A stretch of 64,000 nucleotides of DNA. Origin: Planoprotostelium fungivorum (lineage: Eukaryota; Evosea; Variosea; Cavosteliida; Cavosteliaceae). A program made the translations under genes and the position numbers. The notes beneath the pieces were generated by a model. It was given only the letters and a program-made list of their open reading frames with translations. It was not told the DNA's origin and made no database searches. Shown in pieces: positions 1 through 15,359 of the stretch; positions within the stretch are counted from its first letter, which is position 1, and every line of letters starts with the position of its first letter. The stretch is taken from assembly GCA_003024175.1 (NCBI GenBank), contig MDYQ01000257.1:62001-126000 (forward strand). Reading direction: 5' to 3'.

Positions 1-22
1 GATATCAGAGAGGAGGACTCAC

Positions 23-226
23 CATGATCTCACGATACGCTGTGAGTGATATCCCCTCCCCCTCTTTCGTAGCTTTGAACTTCTTTATGGCCACTTTCTT
101 CTGTGATGCTCTCTCTTTGGCCTTGAAGACGAAACCATAAGTACCCTCCCCCACTAGACACATGGACTCATATTTAGCATTCTCTCCCTCTGAATGCTTG
201 GCCTCCTGATGTCTCGGCTGATGCAT
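23..226 (-). CDS. CDK8/CDKE-like protein kinase, N-terminal exon (partial)
   Basis: This exon encodes the first ~68 residues of a Ser/Thr kinase and runs off the window edge. The glycine-rich loop VGEGTYGFVFKA is followed by VAIKKFK, which holds the ATP-anchoring lysine. Next comes the stretch KEGEGISLTAYREI, the PSTAIRE-helix region. The K-EGEG-S-TA-REI pattern resembles plant CDKE and animal CDK8 (Mediator kinase module) more than cell-cycle CDKs. The exon stops at a clean donor (gtgagt) directly after the REIM codons, so the rest of the kinase lies to the left of position 1. The start at 224-226 is the first ATG of the open frame; the short charged leader before the kinase domain is plausible. 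Kinase assignment is firm. The CDK8/CDKE subfamily is inferred from a few residues only. Confidence 0.8.
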
Positions 227-1211
227 GATGAGGGGAGCCGATAAGCGGATGATCTGCCGCGGAATTGAACCAAGTTGCAGAATCGCAGATCTGCGAGATC
301 ATGTTTGTGTGTAGCCAGGACGAATAGAAAAATAGCACAGCAAGGCTCTGATGCTGCGACAACGGGTGAGTTCTATCAACTGTATTCGTATCAACGGAGT
401 CGACTCCTTTCGATCTTCACACTTCCATCTCCTCTAATGTATGTACCGCCAGCAACCCTCACGGGAGGCGGTTGCCAACATGTAGAAAGAAATTTGAACA
501 ATTTCGATCATGACAAGATCGTACGATGCACATTTTTTTCGTTATGGCACTTAACCCTCATGAGCAGTGGGAGCACTTCTTGACGATGTTGCCACTGGCG
601 GTCAGCACACCATGTAAGACCCATCCTTGTATGCTGCAATACTCAATGTCGTTCATGATGCTCTTGTACACCTTACGCGGAGTACAAAACCACCTGAACG
701 CCCACGGAGCTCCTTTCAGAGGATCCATCACTGGCTTCGTGGGCGCGTAAGCTGGTCAGACGAGCGCAGAGCATGAGCCTGCTCTGATACAGCCATTCAA
801 GAGGTCTGTTTCGAATAAAATGGATTGTTTCTCCTCACACCGCGACGTTTCACCTTTCGTTGCGTTCCGACGAAACAGAAGGTTTTTCTGACCCATTCCT
901 CACCCGAACAGAGATCGACAAACGACAAGATGGTGGCAATAGACAGTGAGAGGACCGTGTGTTCTTCTTCGACACTGACGATCTGAAGAAGCAGCATCAA
1001 CTCCACTCTCGGAGAGTCAATTCACACACGTGAATGCTTCTCCAAACGTTGGCACATCATCTCCTTCTCCTGCAATTGGTGGGTGACTCCCGATCGCTGA
1101 GATGTTGATGCGGGGACAGGATCGGCTCAACCATATCCCTCTCTATCGCAAGCTGGACCAGTTGGATCACAAGCGTATCCTGGAACGCAACCACACAACC
1201 AATCTTTCGCC
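227..1211. other. Intergenic stretch without a firm gene
   Basis: Nearly 1 kb separates the kinase from the C2/LURP gene. The open frames here have no recognisable domain and show no consistent splice structure. One minus-strand frame (558-728) looks somewhat protein-like and is listed separately. An AATAAA on the plus strand near 815 could be a polyadenylation signal or chance. The left end probably holds the kinase promoter and the right end that of the C2/LURP gene. Confidence 0.4.
558..728 (-). CDS. Possible small protein or last exon, unknown
   Basis: A minus-strand open frame of 56 codons from the ATG reads with a balanced, protein-like composition. It starts MDPLKGAPWAFRWF, continues with KVYKSIMNDIEYCSIQGWVL and ends KKCSHCS before the stop. 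The frame stays open a little upstream of the ATG (to about 757) behind possible acceptors, so it may instead be the final exon of a spliced gene. The four cysteines and the C-x2-C near the end are the only notable features. No family is recognised. It could also be a chance frame. Confidence 0.25.
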   Translation of the reverse strand: MDPLKGAPWAFRWFCTPRKVYKSIMNDIEYCSIQGWVLHGVLTASGNIVKKCSHCS

Positions 1212-2765
1212 ATGACCCAACAGAATCATCCACAGAACTACCCTCCACAGCCGTATCATCCGCAACACTATCCTCCACAGCAACACTATCCCCCACAGCA
1301 ACCCTTCGTGCAGATCTACCCACCTGTTTATTCACAAGGTTACCCCTCAGCTTACTCTCAAGCTTACGTCAGTCCTCCCATCGTCGCACAGAGCTACGCA
1401 CCCCATGGACATCCCATGCCCGTCGTTCAGCAAGTCACCACGACGACCACCTCACAGAGCTACGGACCCCAGGGCTATCCCATCGTCCAGCAGATCTCTA
1501 AGACCGTCTCTCCACCCACGAGCCCACCATCCGCTGTGACCACCGTGAGTCACAATTCAAGTTCTTCCTTCTAATGAGTGAAGGTGACCACCAACGATCC
1601 AAAGGTGGGACACAACATCGAGTTGGCTCGTCGCTACAATCTCGAGCTGCGATTCATCCAGCAGTTCAAACTGAAGTTGGTATCCGTGAGAAACATCCAA
1701 CACAACGAGAAGAAGGTGAAACCTCTCCTTCGAACCCTCCTCATCGCACACAGGTGCCCGGCTTCTATTTCAAAGTGCACTACAACTACGACAGCGAGAA
1801 GAAATCCATCATCGTGAAGGACTTCGAGCCCACCTTCGACCAGATTTACATCTTGTGAGCAACACGTCTTAATGACCCCTCCTGACGCCTCCAGCACCAT
1901 CCCCTCCGAACACGATCGAGGCAACATCCGAGTCGAGCTCATGATCGACCGCTTCATGTTCGATGATCACGTCGGCTCATGCGTCCTCCTTCCCCTCGAT
2001 AACGAAGTCGAAGTTGCTGCTGAGGGGTGGCAGCCATTATACGTGCGTCCCTTCTCTCAATGATGTGACTCACCCTCCGCAGAAGAACGGAAGGGTCGAG
2101 AGTGGTCTGCAGGCCGAGCTGTACCTCAACACTCTGCTCTCTAAGCCATCCCTCGCATCTTTCAAGTTCTTCGTCAAGCAGCAGGCCTTCTCCTTTGGTG
2201 ACTTCTGGTGAGGATCATCATTTACACGTGTCGTGCTGATGGAGGCAGTATCAAAGATCACAGACAGAGGACAGTCTTCCACGTCGAAGGCAGCTGGCCC
2301 AATCGCTTCTACTTGAAGGACATGAGAGGACAGACTCTGGTGAGATACTATACGTATGTCCCCACTGATGTAGACAGATCGAGATCAAGAAGAGAAGTCT
2401 GTTCGCACTCCAGCCCAGCTACGACTTGTACGACGTGTCCACGGGTCAGATGATCCTGTCCATCACTCACGTCTTCTCCTTTGGTGGAAGGTGAGATGAT
2501 CCCACAGAGGTACATCGCTGACGTGGACAGTAAATTTGAAGTGGAAGGATGCGTAGAGCCGATGGTCATCCAGGGCAATTACTTCCAACTGGACTACAAG
2601 ATCACTCGATGCAGGGACCAAGCCGTGATGGCACACATCCAGAGGAACCTCTTCAATTGGACGGACCACTATTCCATCGAGATCAGTGTCCACGAGAACA
2701 TCGCTCTCCTCCTCTCCTCAGTTGTCGTCATCGACTATGAAATCACGAGAAGGAGAAGGAATTGA
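1212..2765 (+). CDS. C2 domain plus LURP-one (tubby-like C2) domain protein
   Basis: Eight exons can be joined in frame: 1212-1544, 1584-1715, 1754-1854, 1895-2042, 2083-2207, 2249-2339, 2378-2444 and 2491-2765. The first ~110 residues are rich in Pro, Gln and Tyr (repeats of the HYPPQQ kind), a likely disordered leader. A C2-like beta sandwich follows (FKVHYNYDSEKK ... VGSCVLLPLDNEVEV). The second half matches the LURP-one-related family (PF04525): VKQQAFSFGDFW, then the D-x-R-x-R-TVFHVEG strand, RFYLKDMRGQTL, and the C-terminal ENIALLLSSVVVIDYEI strand. LURP-one proteins are structurally close to tubby and phospholipid scramblases, and C2 domains commonly bind acidic lipid. A membrane-associated role is therefore inferred, not shown. 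The 46-base intron 2445-2490 was chosen because it alone keeps the frame. Confidence 0.75.
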
Positions 2766-2876
2766 ATAGAGACCATAAAATGTGTAATCTGAAACGATCA
2801 TCTACCATGACCGATGAAACACGGAGCTCTTCGAATCAGCTGTGTCACACGATTGCATCATACATGTTTATACACT

Positions 2877-3476
2877 TCAATCTCGGTATTTAGCCGTTAA
2901 CTCGGCCATCTTCTGAGCGAAGTCTGCCTCTATCGAAGATCGGTTTTCGGACTCCCTCACGATGATCTGTTGCTTGGCATCGGCTTCTAGATTTCCTTGC
3001 TTTACTCTGTGTTCTTCCCTCTCCCTCTGTAATGATTGAGTATCGAGTGAGAAGACCTTTGAAGTCAGTACCTCGCATGCTTGTTCTGTTGATATTTGGA
3101 GAGAGGCAACCACTTTTGATTGTTTGACGCTGTCTTTCACTATATCATAATGCAGATCGATGAGCGAGAGACATTGTGATAGGGAAACCTTCATGTTACT
3201 GAGAGCATCTGAAGTCCTGTGGATCGGACGTCAGTCAAGTTGTGTGCGTCACACCAAATAGTGTACCTTTGCAATGCTGCCAAGTCTTCTTGACCTCTTC
3301 TTCCCTCAAACTCGTACACAAAGGACTTGATCTCCGGTTCTAAACTAGACCGCCAGTCGAAGATGTCCCCATAGACATTACCCATAGCTGAATGGGATTG
3401 GCTTGGCTCTCCACATGAAATGTTAGGACTCACCTTTCGTGAGCTCATCAGTGCTGATTACCATCCGCGACGCCAT
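2877..3476 (-). CDS. BLOC1S5: BLOC-1 subunit 5 (muted) homolog
   Basis: Four exons on the minus strand (3434-3476, 3267-3387, 3072-3216, 2877-3026) join in frame to a protein of about 140 residues, near the usual size for this small subunit. The signature is DWRSSLEPEIKSFVYEFEGRRG, which corresponds to the HR-x-IQGE-x-FV-x-EFE-x-KRG motif of muted. The rest is a predicted coiled coil (QREREEHRVKQG, then SIEADFAQKMAELTAKYRD). BLOC-1 is an octameric complex acting in endosomal cargo sorting to lysosome-related organelles. The last intron (3027-3071) is 45 bases and leaves no stop if retained. It is called because removing it improves the match and it has good splice sites. Confidence 0.8.
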
Positions 3477-3752
3477 TTGTTCGAGATGTGATGTGCTTTT
3501 GAATAATAAAGGCATTTTTTTCACCGTATTGACTATACGACAGCAACTATACCACCCTACTACTCAAGATAATGATAGTCTTCGTGTAAACAGACCGTCC
3601 TATCCGGTACGAGTGAAAGGCTTCCTTGCGTCGCTCAGATCTCGTATCACTCGAGAACGGTTGCCCAATTGGATGGATCGATTGATTGTTTCACAACGAA
3701 TCATCTTCTCGCCTGTGTTCATCACTTCACCTGAGTCGAAAGAATAGATCAG

Positions 3753-3976
3753 ATGAACCAGCGACCCTACCACGAGCGTCCTGCAGGCCACAGCATGATG
3801 TCGAACGTCGCCGACTTCAAGACACATACAGGTACCATAGGGTATCTCGGGGAAGTTAGTGTCTCAGCACAATTTATCCGTTAGATGGGTGGTCCTCTCC
3901 CGCCGTTTTCAAACCGCCAGCAGAAGGAGAGACGTTCAACTGCAGAGAAAAAATTACGGTTAGGAACGTGCATTAA
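3753..3976 (+). CDS. Possible two-exon small protein, unknown
   Basis: Two exons (3753-3831 and 3885-3976) give a 56-residue reading frame. It starts MNQRPYHERPAGHSMMSN, continues through DFKTHTDGWSSPAVFKPP, and ends NVH at a TAA. The 53-base intron has a good GT donor and TTAG acceptor and restores frame. No family is recognised. The frame could extend through a further intron, or it may be chance in the spacer between BLOC1S5 and the SNF2 gene. It is listed because composition and splice signals agree. Confidence 0.3.
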
Positions 3977-4359
3977 TACGGTAATAATTTTCCTGATCTG
4001 GCATTAGTCATCATCAAAGCACCTTGGGTTGAATTAGAGAACGGAGTGGAGGGTAAAAAGTAACAGACATTCCAATCGACTGTTTGTTGCATCATCACTC
4101 TCAAAATCTCGGCTCATAAGACAACCGGCATCGGAGACGGAGGAATCACCTATACTTGGTTAGATATATAGAGGTGAGTCAAAACCATATTTGATACACC
4201 TTTCTTGTCTCGCATGTTCTTTTTGGGTTCAGAATGTGAATGCGAGGGACAATCTTCCCCGAACTACTTTACTTCCCGTGACGTCGATAGAATGCATTCA
4301 CATTTCAAGACTCAAAGTTTTTTCAATGGCTGCCTCTAGCATTTTCTAATCACAATCAG
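3977..4359. other. Upstream region of the SNF2 gene
   Basis: About 380 bases of AT-richer sequence without a supportable gene. It holds a TATA-like AGATATATAG near 4160 and presumably the promoter and 5' leader of the SNF2 gene that starts at 4360. Confidence 0.35.
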
Positions 4360-10531
<6,172 letters not shown>

Positions 10532-10857
10532 ACTTTTAATTTCTTGTCATTGATTGGAGTCGATAAGATAGAGTTGCTGTTGGCTTTCTATTCTACGTGG
10601 ATTGTTGATGATGTACCTGATGATGTTCATCTTTAAGAACGGAAATGGCGGTTGTGTATTGTGCGGCCCAAGCGGTTATTTACCTTTTCAAAAAAAGTGC
10701 GTGAAGAAGACGAGTATCCATGGTGATTTTGCGTTATCGTACCGCGTGCTAAAGAAAGGTAAATATTCGCACAATGTACAGCACCAAATATTTGTGCCCT
10801 TCTGTGAATTTTTGAGGCTGAATTTTGTGACACACGCACATCAGCAGGCAGATCACC
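10532..10857. other. Intergenic spacer before the TBCEL-like gene
   Basis: 326 bases between the SNF2 stop and the next ATG. I looked for a CAP-Gly exon here because TBCE proteins normally begin with one, and found no GKHDG-like motif in any plus-strand frame. The spacer probably holds the terminator of one gene and the promoter of the next. Confidence 0.4.
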
Positions 10858-12736
10858 ATGGAAGGTGCTCAGGGAGTCACGTTCCTTCACGCGCTTAGAG
10901 AACGATATGAGCCAGACTATGAAGCACTGAAGAAAGAAGAAGGTGAGGCCATATGGTCATCGCGGCAAACGTTCTTCTTTCACCAGAGAAAATCGCCTTC
11001 GGTCATTCAAAGAGTCTAATACCATATAGAGCAGATGTTCTTCACAGATTCAGAGACGAAATTGACAAAGAGAGTTGAGATGGTTGGAATGGAAAAGATA
11101 GGACGGAAACAAAGCAACATGAATGGGTTGCGACAGGTTCTGATCTTAATTGCCATCACACATCGATAATGATCGCAGGTGTCCGTGATGGATGCAAACA
11201 TCAGTAGAATCGACGACAACCTCAATTCCACTTGCCCAAGTCTCACAGAAGTGGACGTTACACGTAACAACTGGTCGGATTGGTCCATCGTCGATGATTT
11301 GGGTAAGCAGATACCCAAGCTCAGCATCTTGACCCTCAACGGTAATCCTCTCACCCGACTGTCCTCTCCACTAAGGTGATCGAGATGACACCAATCTCCC
11401 TCCTGATTCCAACACAGCCTGCATCACCTCAGCCGTCTGACAGTATTGGTTATGAACCGATGTGGAATGGATTGGAACACGATACAAAATTTGGAGCCCA
11501 GTCTGCCTCTCTTATCAGAAGTTCACCTCTGCTACAATGACATCAGCATCATCGAAAAAGATGCCGTTGGCTTCAAGAACCTCACTCTTCTCAATTTCGA
11601 TGGCAATCACATCTCCGATTTCAAACAACTGTTTGCCTTCTCTTCACTACCAAAGTGAGAGTCACCATCGTTCATCATGCTCTTTGATGACCAAGTGGAC
11701 AGATTGGAGAAATTGATGTTGAGTGACAACGAGATGTCTGAAGTCCGCTGCGATGTACCTGATGATCGAGAGGTCAGTGATGCCGATCGATGATCGTGAC
11801 GATATCACTGGACTCACTGTTGCAGTTCTTCCCCCAGCTCAAATCGTTGAGTGTATCGAACAACAAGATCACCGATTGGACTTCATTCGACGAACTGAAT
11901 CGAATGAGAAAATTAGAGGTGAGCTCACATCTGCATGATGAAGGTTTTTCACAAATGTGATCGTGATGCAACATCAGATCCTGCGCAGTACGAACAACCC
12001 TGTACTCACATCTCTCGGTGTCTCCATGGCCAGACAGATCGTCATCGCTCGCGTCCACAATTTAGACAATCTCAACGGTTCCGCCGTGAGTCACAATGAT
12101 CCTCAATTCACGTGACACCTCACAGGTCAGAGTCCAAGAAAGAATTGATGCAGAGAAGTTCTACATCAAGTGGGTCCTGTTGAATGCTTCCAATAGTAAG
12201 GATGAGACGGAGGTGAAGTTGATGAGGTGATGGAGAGTGGATGACAAGACGAGCAGATGGAGTCGCAGCATCCACGTCTGAAGCATCTCATTCAACTTCA
12301 CGGAGCTCCGCAGGCGGAGAAGAAGGAGGCACAGACTCTCGCGGAGGACCTCGTGTGTATCCTTAGTTCATCTTCCATCTTCCATCATCTGTGACGCACA
12401 TCACGCTTCTTTCACATGCAACATCATCCTTGACATCATCGAGCCGTCAAAATCACCAACATGTTCGGAGACGTTCAGACCATCGAGAAGAACCTTCCAT
12501 CTTCCCTTCTCGTCTACAACTTTAAAATCTTATGTCAGAGACTATTCAAGGTAAGGAGACGAACACAGAGGACACCCATTAAGATGATACCACAGATGGA
12601 ACCGTCACAGCAGAAGGTCTACCTCAAGATCAGCCCATCTGATCCGTTTGTGGAAGAGATAACAGATGATTCGAGGGCTCTGTCTTACTTTGGTGCCGTC
12701 AACGGTTCTGCCTTCATCATCGAGAAGGCCCAATAA
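10858..12736 (+). CDS. Tubulin-folding cofactor E-like protein (TBCE/TBCEL type), no CAP-Gly domain
   Basis: The protein starts MEGAQGVTFLHALRERYEPD, which lines up with the segment just after the CAP-Gly domain of TBCE and with the very start of TBCEL. Leucine-rich repeats follow (CPSLTEVDVTRNNWSDW, LPLLSEVHLCYNDISII, LTLLNFDGNHISDF). Then comes NLNGSAVRVQERIDAEKFYIKW, the conserved LNGS ... ERxDAE-x-F block. A ubiquitin-like C-terminus with KVYLKISPSDPF and an acidic-hydrophobic end completes it. TBCE helps assemble alpha/beta-tubulin, while TBCEL destabilises tubulin. Lack of the CAP-Gly points to the TBCEL side, but LRR proteins of both kinds are close. At least eight introns are present. 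Splicing between about 10943 and 11030 is uncertain: a single intron of about 86 bases fits best. Confidence 0.75.
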
Positions 12737-13045
12737 AAAGTATCCGACTCATTGGTTTAAGTCGCATTGGAAGTAGTAGTACTCATTAAGGTGGGAACCA
12801 AATTTGATAGACGTCTGACCAGCACACGTGAGCTCTGTCGGTACCGTAATTCCTTTTATATCCTCCTTCTCCTCTTCCTTCTTCGATTCGAGGCCGCTCC
12901 TTGGGGGATATTTTACAGAGAGTGTTTCGTTGGAGGCGGGGTGTTCTGTGCGTTGTTGCCCCATAGCTCTTAATCCACTCGACTCGTCCCACAGTATTCA
13001 CCCTGCTCGACATTTTTCACCCAATTTTCTATCAAACACGTTACC
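12737..13045. other. Intergenic spacer
   Basis: About 300 bases between the TBCEL-like stop and the GAF-protein gene. AATAAA occurs just after the stop (AATAAAAAG near 12733). Open frames on both strands overlap here without any recognisable sequence. I see no gene. Confidence 0.4.
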
Positions 13046-13132
13046 ATGCATGTTTCGCAGCGAGTTTCAGGAGGAATCTCCAATCTGGTGATACAACATC
13101 GGCCGCCTGTGGTCAGACTTTCCTTTCTCACA

Positions 13133-13764
13133 ATGCCTTCAGCCGCAATTCACTTCCACACACCAACGTTATCACCGAGGATGACACAGACGAAGAACTG
13201 GACAGAAGCACCCGTGCCTGTCAATGAAGAGGAGCGGTTGCAAGTCATACAATCTCTCAACGTGAGACATTGCACCCGTGAATTCATCTGATCGAGAGAC
13301 AGATCTTGGACATTGAAGATGAATCCTTCTTCACTGGAGTCATCGGATTGGTGCAGCGATCACTCAACACACCCATGGCATCCATCTCCGTTTTAGACAG
13401 CACCCGAGAATACAACGCTGCCTCCATCGGCTTGCCAAAGCAGATCGATCGCAGCTTCTCATTGAACAGCTACACCATCACCCTCCGACAGACCATCGTC
13501 GCTGAAGATGCATCGAAGCATGAAGTGTTCTGCCGTCATCCTCTCGTCAAGTTGGGCAAGATCGGTTTCATCGCCGCAACACCTCTCATAGTGGACGATG
13601 TGGTCATCGGTGCCCTCTCTGTGATGGATGTCAAGCCGAGACGATTCACAGAGGCCGATCGAGAGGAGCTCACCAGCTACGCCGAATCCATCATGCGGGG
13701 GTTCGAAATGAGGAGACTCTTCAACCAAATGCGAGAGGCAGAGGATGACGAAGACGAAGAGTGA
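13133..13764 (+). CDS. GAF-domain protein
   Basis: Two exons (13133-13261, 13303-13764) encode about 197 residues. Nearly all of the second exon is one GAF domain: FTGVIGLVQRSLNTPMASISVLDSTREY, then IDRSFSLNSYTI, an ASKHEVFCRHPLV strand-helix, and the typical IGFIAATPLIVDDVVIGALSVMD. It ends in an acidic tail (EAEDDEDEE). This layout resembles stand-alone GAF proteins near phytochrome/cyclic-nucleotide sensor GAFs, often found in bacteria and protists. The ligand cannot be told. An upstream in-frame ATG at 13046 would add 29 residues; the ATG at 13133 was preferred because the extension looks like untranslated leader. Confidence 0.75.
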
Positions 13765-14117
13765 ATCCTATTTTCCACCGACACTGCACATAGACCACTG
13801 AGAACCCTGATGTATAAAATTTTGTATCTTTATTCGCCTCCTCTTAATGACCTTCCTGTTGATGTAAAGAAACACCGTTTCACAAACGATCTGTTGGTCC
13901 CCCTGCCTCATCGTCAGTAATTGCGTTTTTCGTGTCAGGCTGACTTGCTCCCTGAGGCTGGAGGCAGACGGATACCTCCTCCGATACCATTTATCCCTGC
14001 ACCTGCCGCCTCCTCCAACCTCCGGAGCCGCTCCTGGTGAAGGAAGCCTCACGCTGAGCATTCCTCTCTCATCATTCGCAGCATCCTCAGCTTGCAGTAC
14101 AACAACAACAACATCCA
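13765..14117. other. Intergenic spacer
   Basis: About 350 bases without a supportable gene. It probably carries the 3' end of the GAF gene and the promoter of the secreted-protein gene, whose ATG is preceded by a CAA-rich leader (ACAACAACAACAACATCC). Confidence 0.35.
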
Positions 14118-15086
14118 ATGAAGACTTCCACTTTCTCCCTCTTCGTCATCGCTCTCTTAGCCGGTGCCGCCCTCGCAGAACAAGACAAGCGCGGATTGTT
14201 AGACGGGCTACCCATCGTGGGTGGACTTCTCAACGGAGGTAACGATGGTATCTTGGGCCTTCCTATCGGTAGTCTCCTCGGTGGTCTCCCCATCGGCAGC
14301 CTGCTCAACGCTCTCCCCCTCAACTCCATTCTGGGTGGTGTAACCGGTGGTAATGGAAATAGCGGAAGTATCCTGGACAACATATTGGGTGAGAGGACGA
14401 GCGAGTGATCGAGCTGATGGTGGGAAGGTCAACAGTTGATCGGAGGCATCTTGGGAGGTATCCTGGGAAACAAGGGTGTTGCCGTCGCCGCCTCTTACTC
14501 TTCTGCCACCATGGTCCACGCCAACGTCGCCGCCAACATCGCCATCGGTGATCCCACACGAATCTTCATCGACAAGTCTGACTCGATCAGATCTCCCCAC
14601 TCAGAACGGACTTCTCTCCCCCATCACTGGTCTCTTGGGAAGCGTCCTGCCCATCTCCTCCATTCTCCCCGGTCTCTTGAGCACCACCACTGTCTTGGCC
14701 GTTCAAGCCGGTGTCGACGTACAAGTCAACGTTGGTGTCTGCGCTGACATCAACGTGGCCCTCCCCGCAGGAGTCACCCCTCTCTTCACCTCTAACATCA
14801 TCTACGCTTCCGCTCAGGTGAGTGACAGATGAAGCGTGGGAGATGTTGACTTGGGTAGATGGGAGTGAAGATCGATGTCTCTGCCGAAGTTCTGGTTTCT
14901 GCTTCTCTCATTACCCCCGTCCTTCAGTTCAACGGAAATGCCGCTGGAATTCTCAAGTTTGACGGACAGAACTTCTCCAACGTCGCCGCTTTCGTCAACA
15001 CGAACGACGGACGTATGGTCGCTCAGCTGGATCCCAAGGCTGTTGCTGGAACCTACATCTTTGTTTCCTTCAAGGCTAGCATCTAA
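14118..15086 (+). CDS. Secreted Leu/Ile/Gly-rich protein, unknown
   Basis: The product starts with a clear signal peptide (MKTSTFSLFVIALLAGAALA, cleavage near residue 20) followed by a KR dibasic. A repetitive hydrophobic segment comes next: GLPIVGGLL, GLPIGSLL, GLPIGSLLNALPLNSILGG, IGGILGGILG. After about residue 110 it becomes Val/Ala-rich with VQAGVDVQVNVGVCADINVALP, and ends with a beta-rich block (VLQFNGNAAGILKFDGQNF, GTYIFVSFKASI). Introns lie at about 14390-14428, 14551-14590 and 14819-14859; each was placed by frame and GT/AG. No family is recognised. The LPIGSLL repeats recall surface-active or structural secreted proteins, but that is only a resemblance in composition. Confidence 0.65.
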
Positions 15087-15359
15087 ATTGATATCTAATA
15101 CACCCATGTAATCTACAATGCGTGCCCACTTTGTTTGTCTCTATGCTCCGTAGTGAGAGAGTTGAGGGTGACATGGACAGTTGTAGTTCTCTCGTCTCTA
15201 GGGATACAAATTTATTCCGTTCAGAATGGCAAAAAAAACGGAAACAGACTGACAGCCGAGTTTCACCGGTAGGAATTACCCCGATTCCCCGATTCTCCTC
15301 GGCGCAGATCTCTCTATCCCTCTCACCATAAAAATCGAGAGCAACAAGAAGAACAACAC

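Noticed and set aside
275-750. Plus-strand open frames in the left intergenic region
   Set aside because: No domain, odd composition, and no splice structure; the minus-strand frame is slightly better but still weak.
10532-10857. A CAP-Gly exon for the TBCE-like gene
   Set aside because: No plus-strand frame shows GKHDG or a neighbouring conserved pattern.
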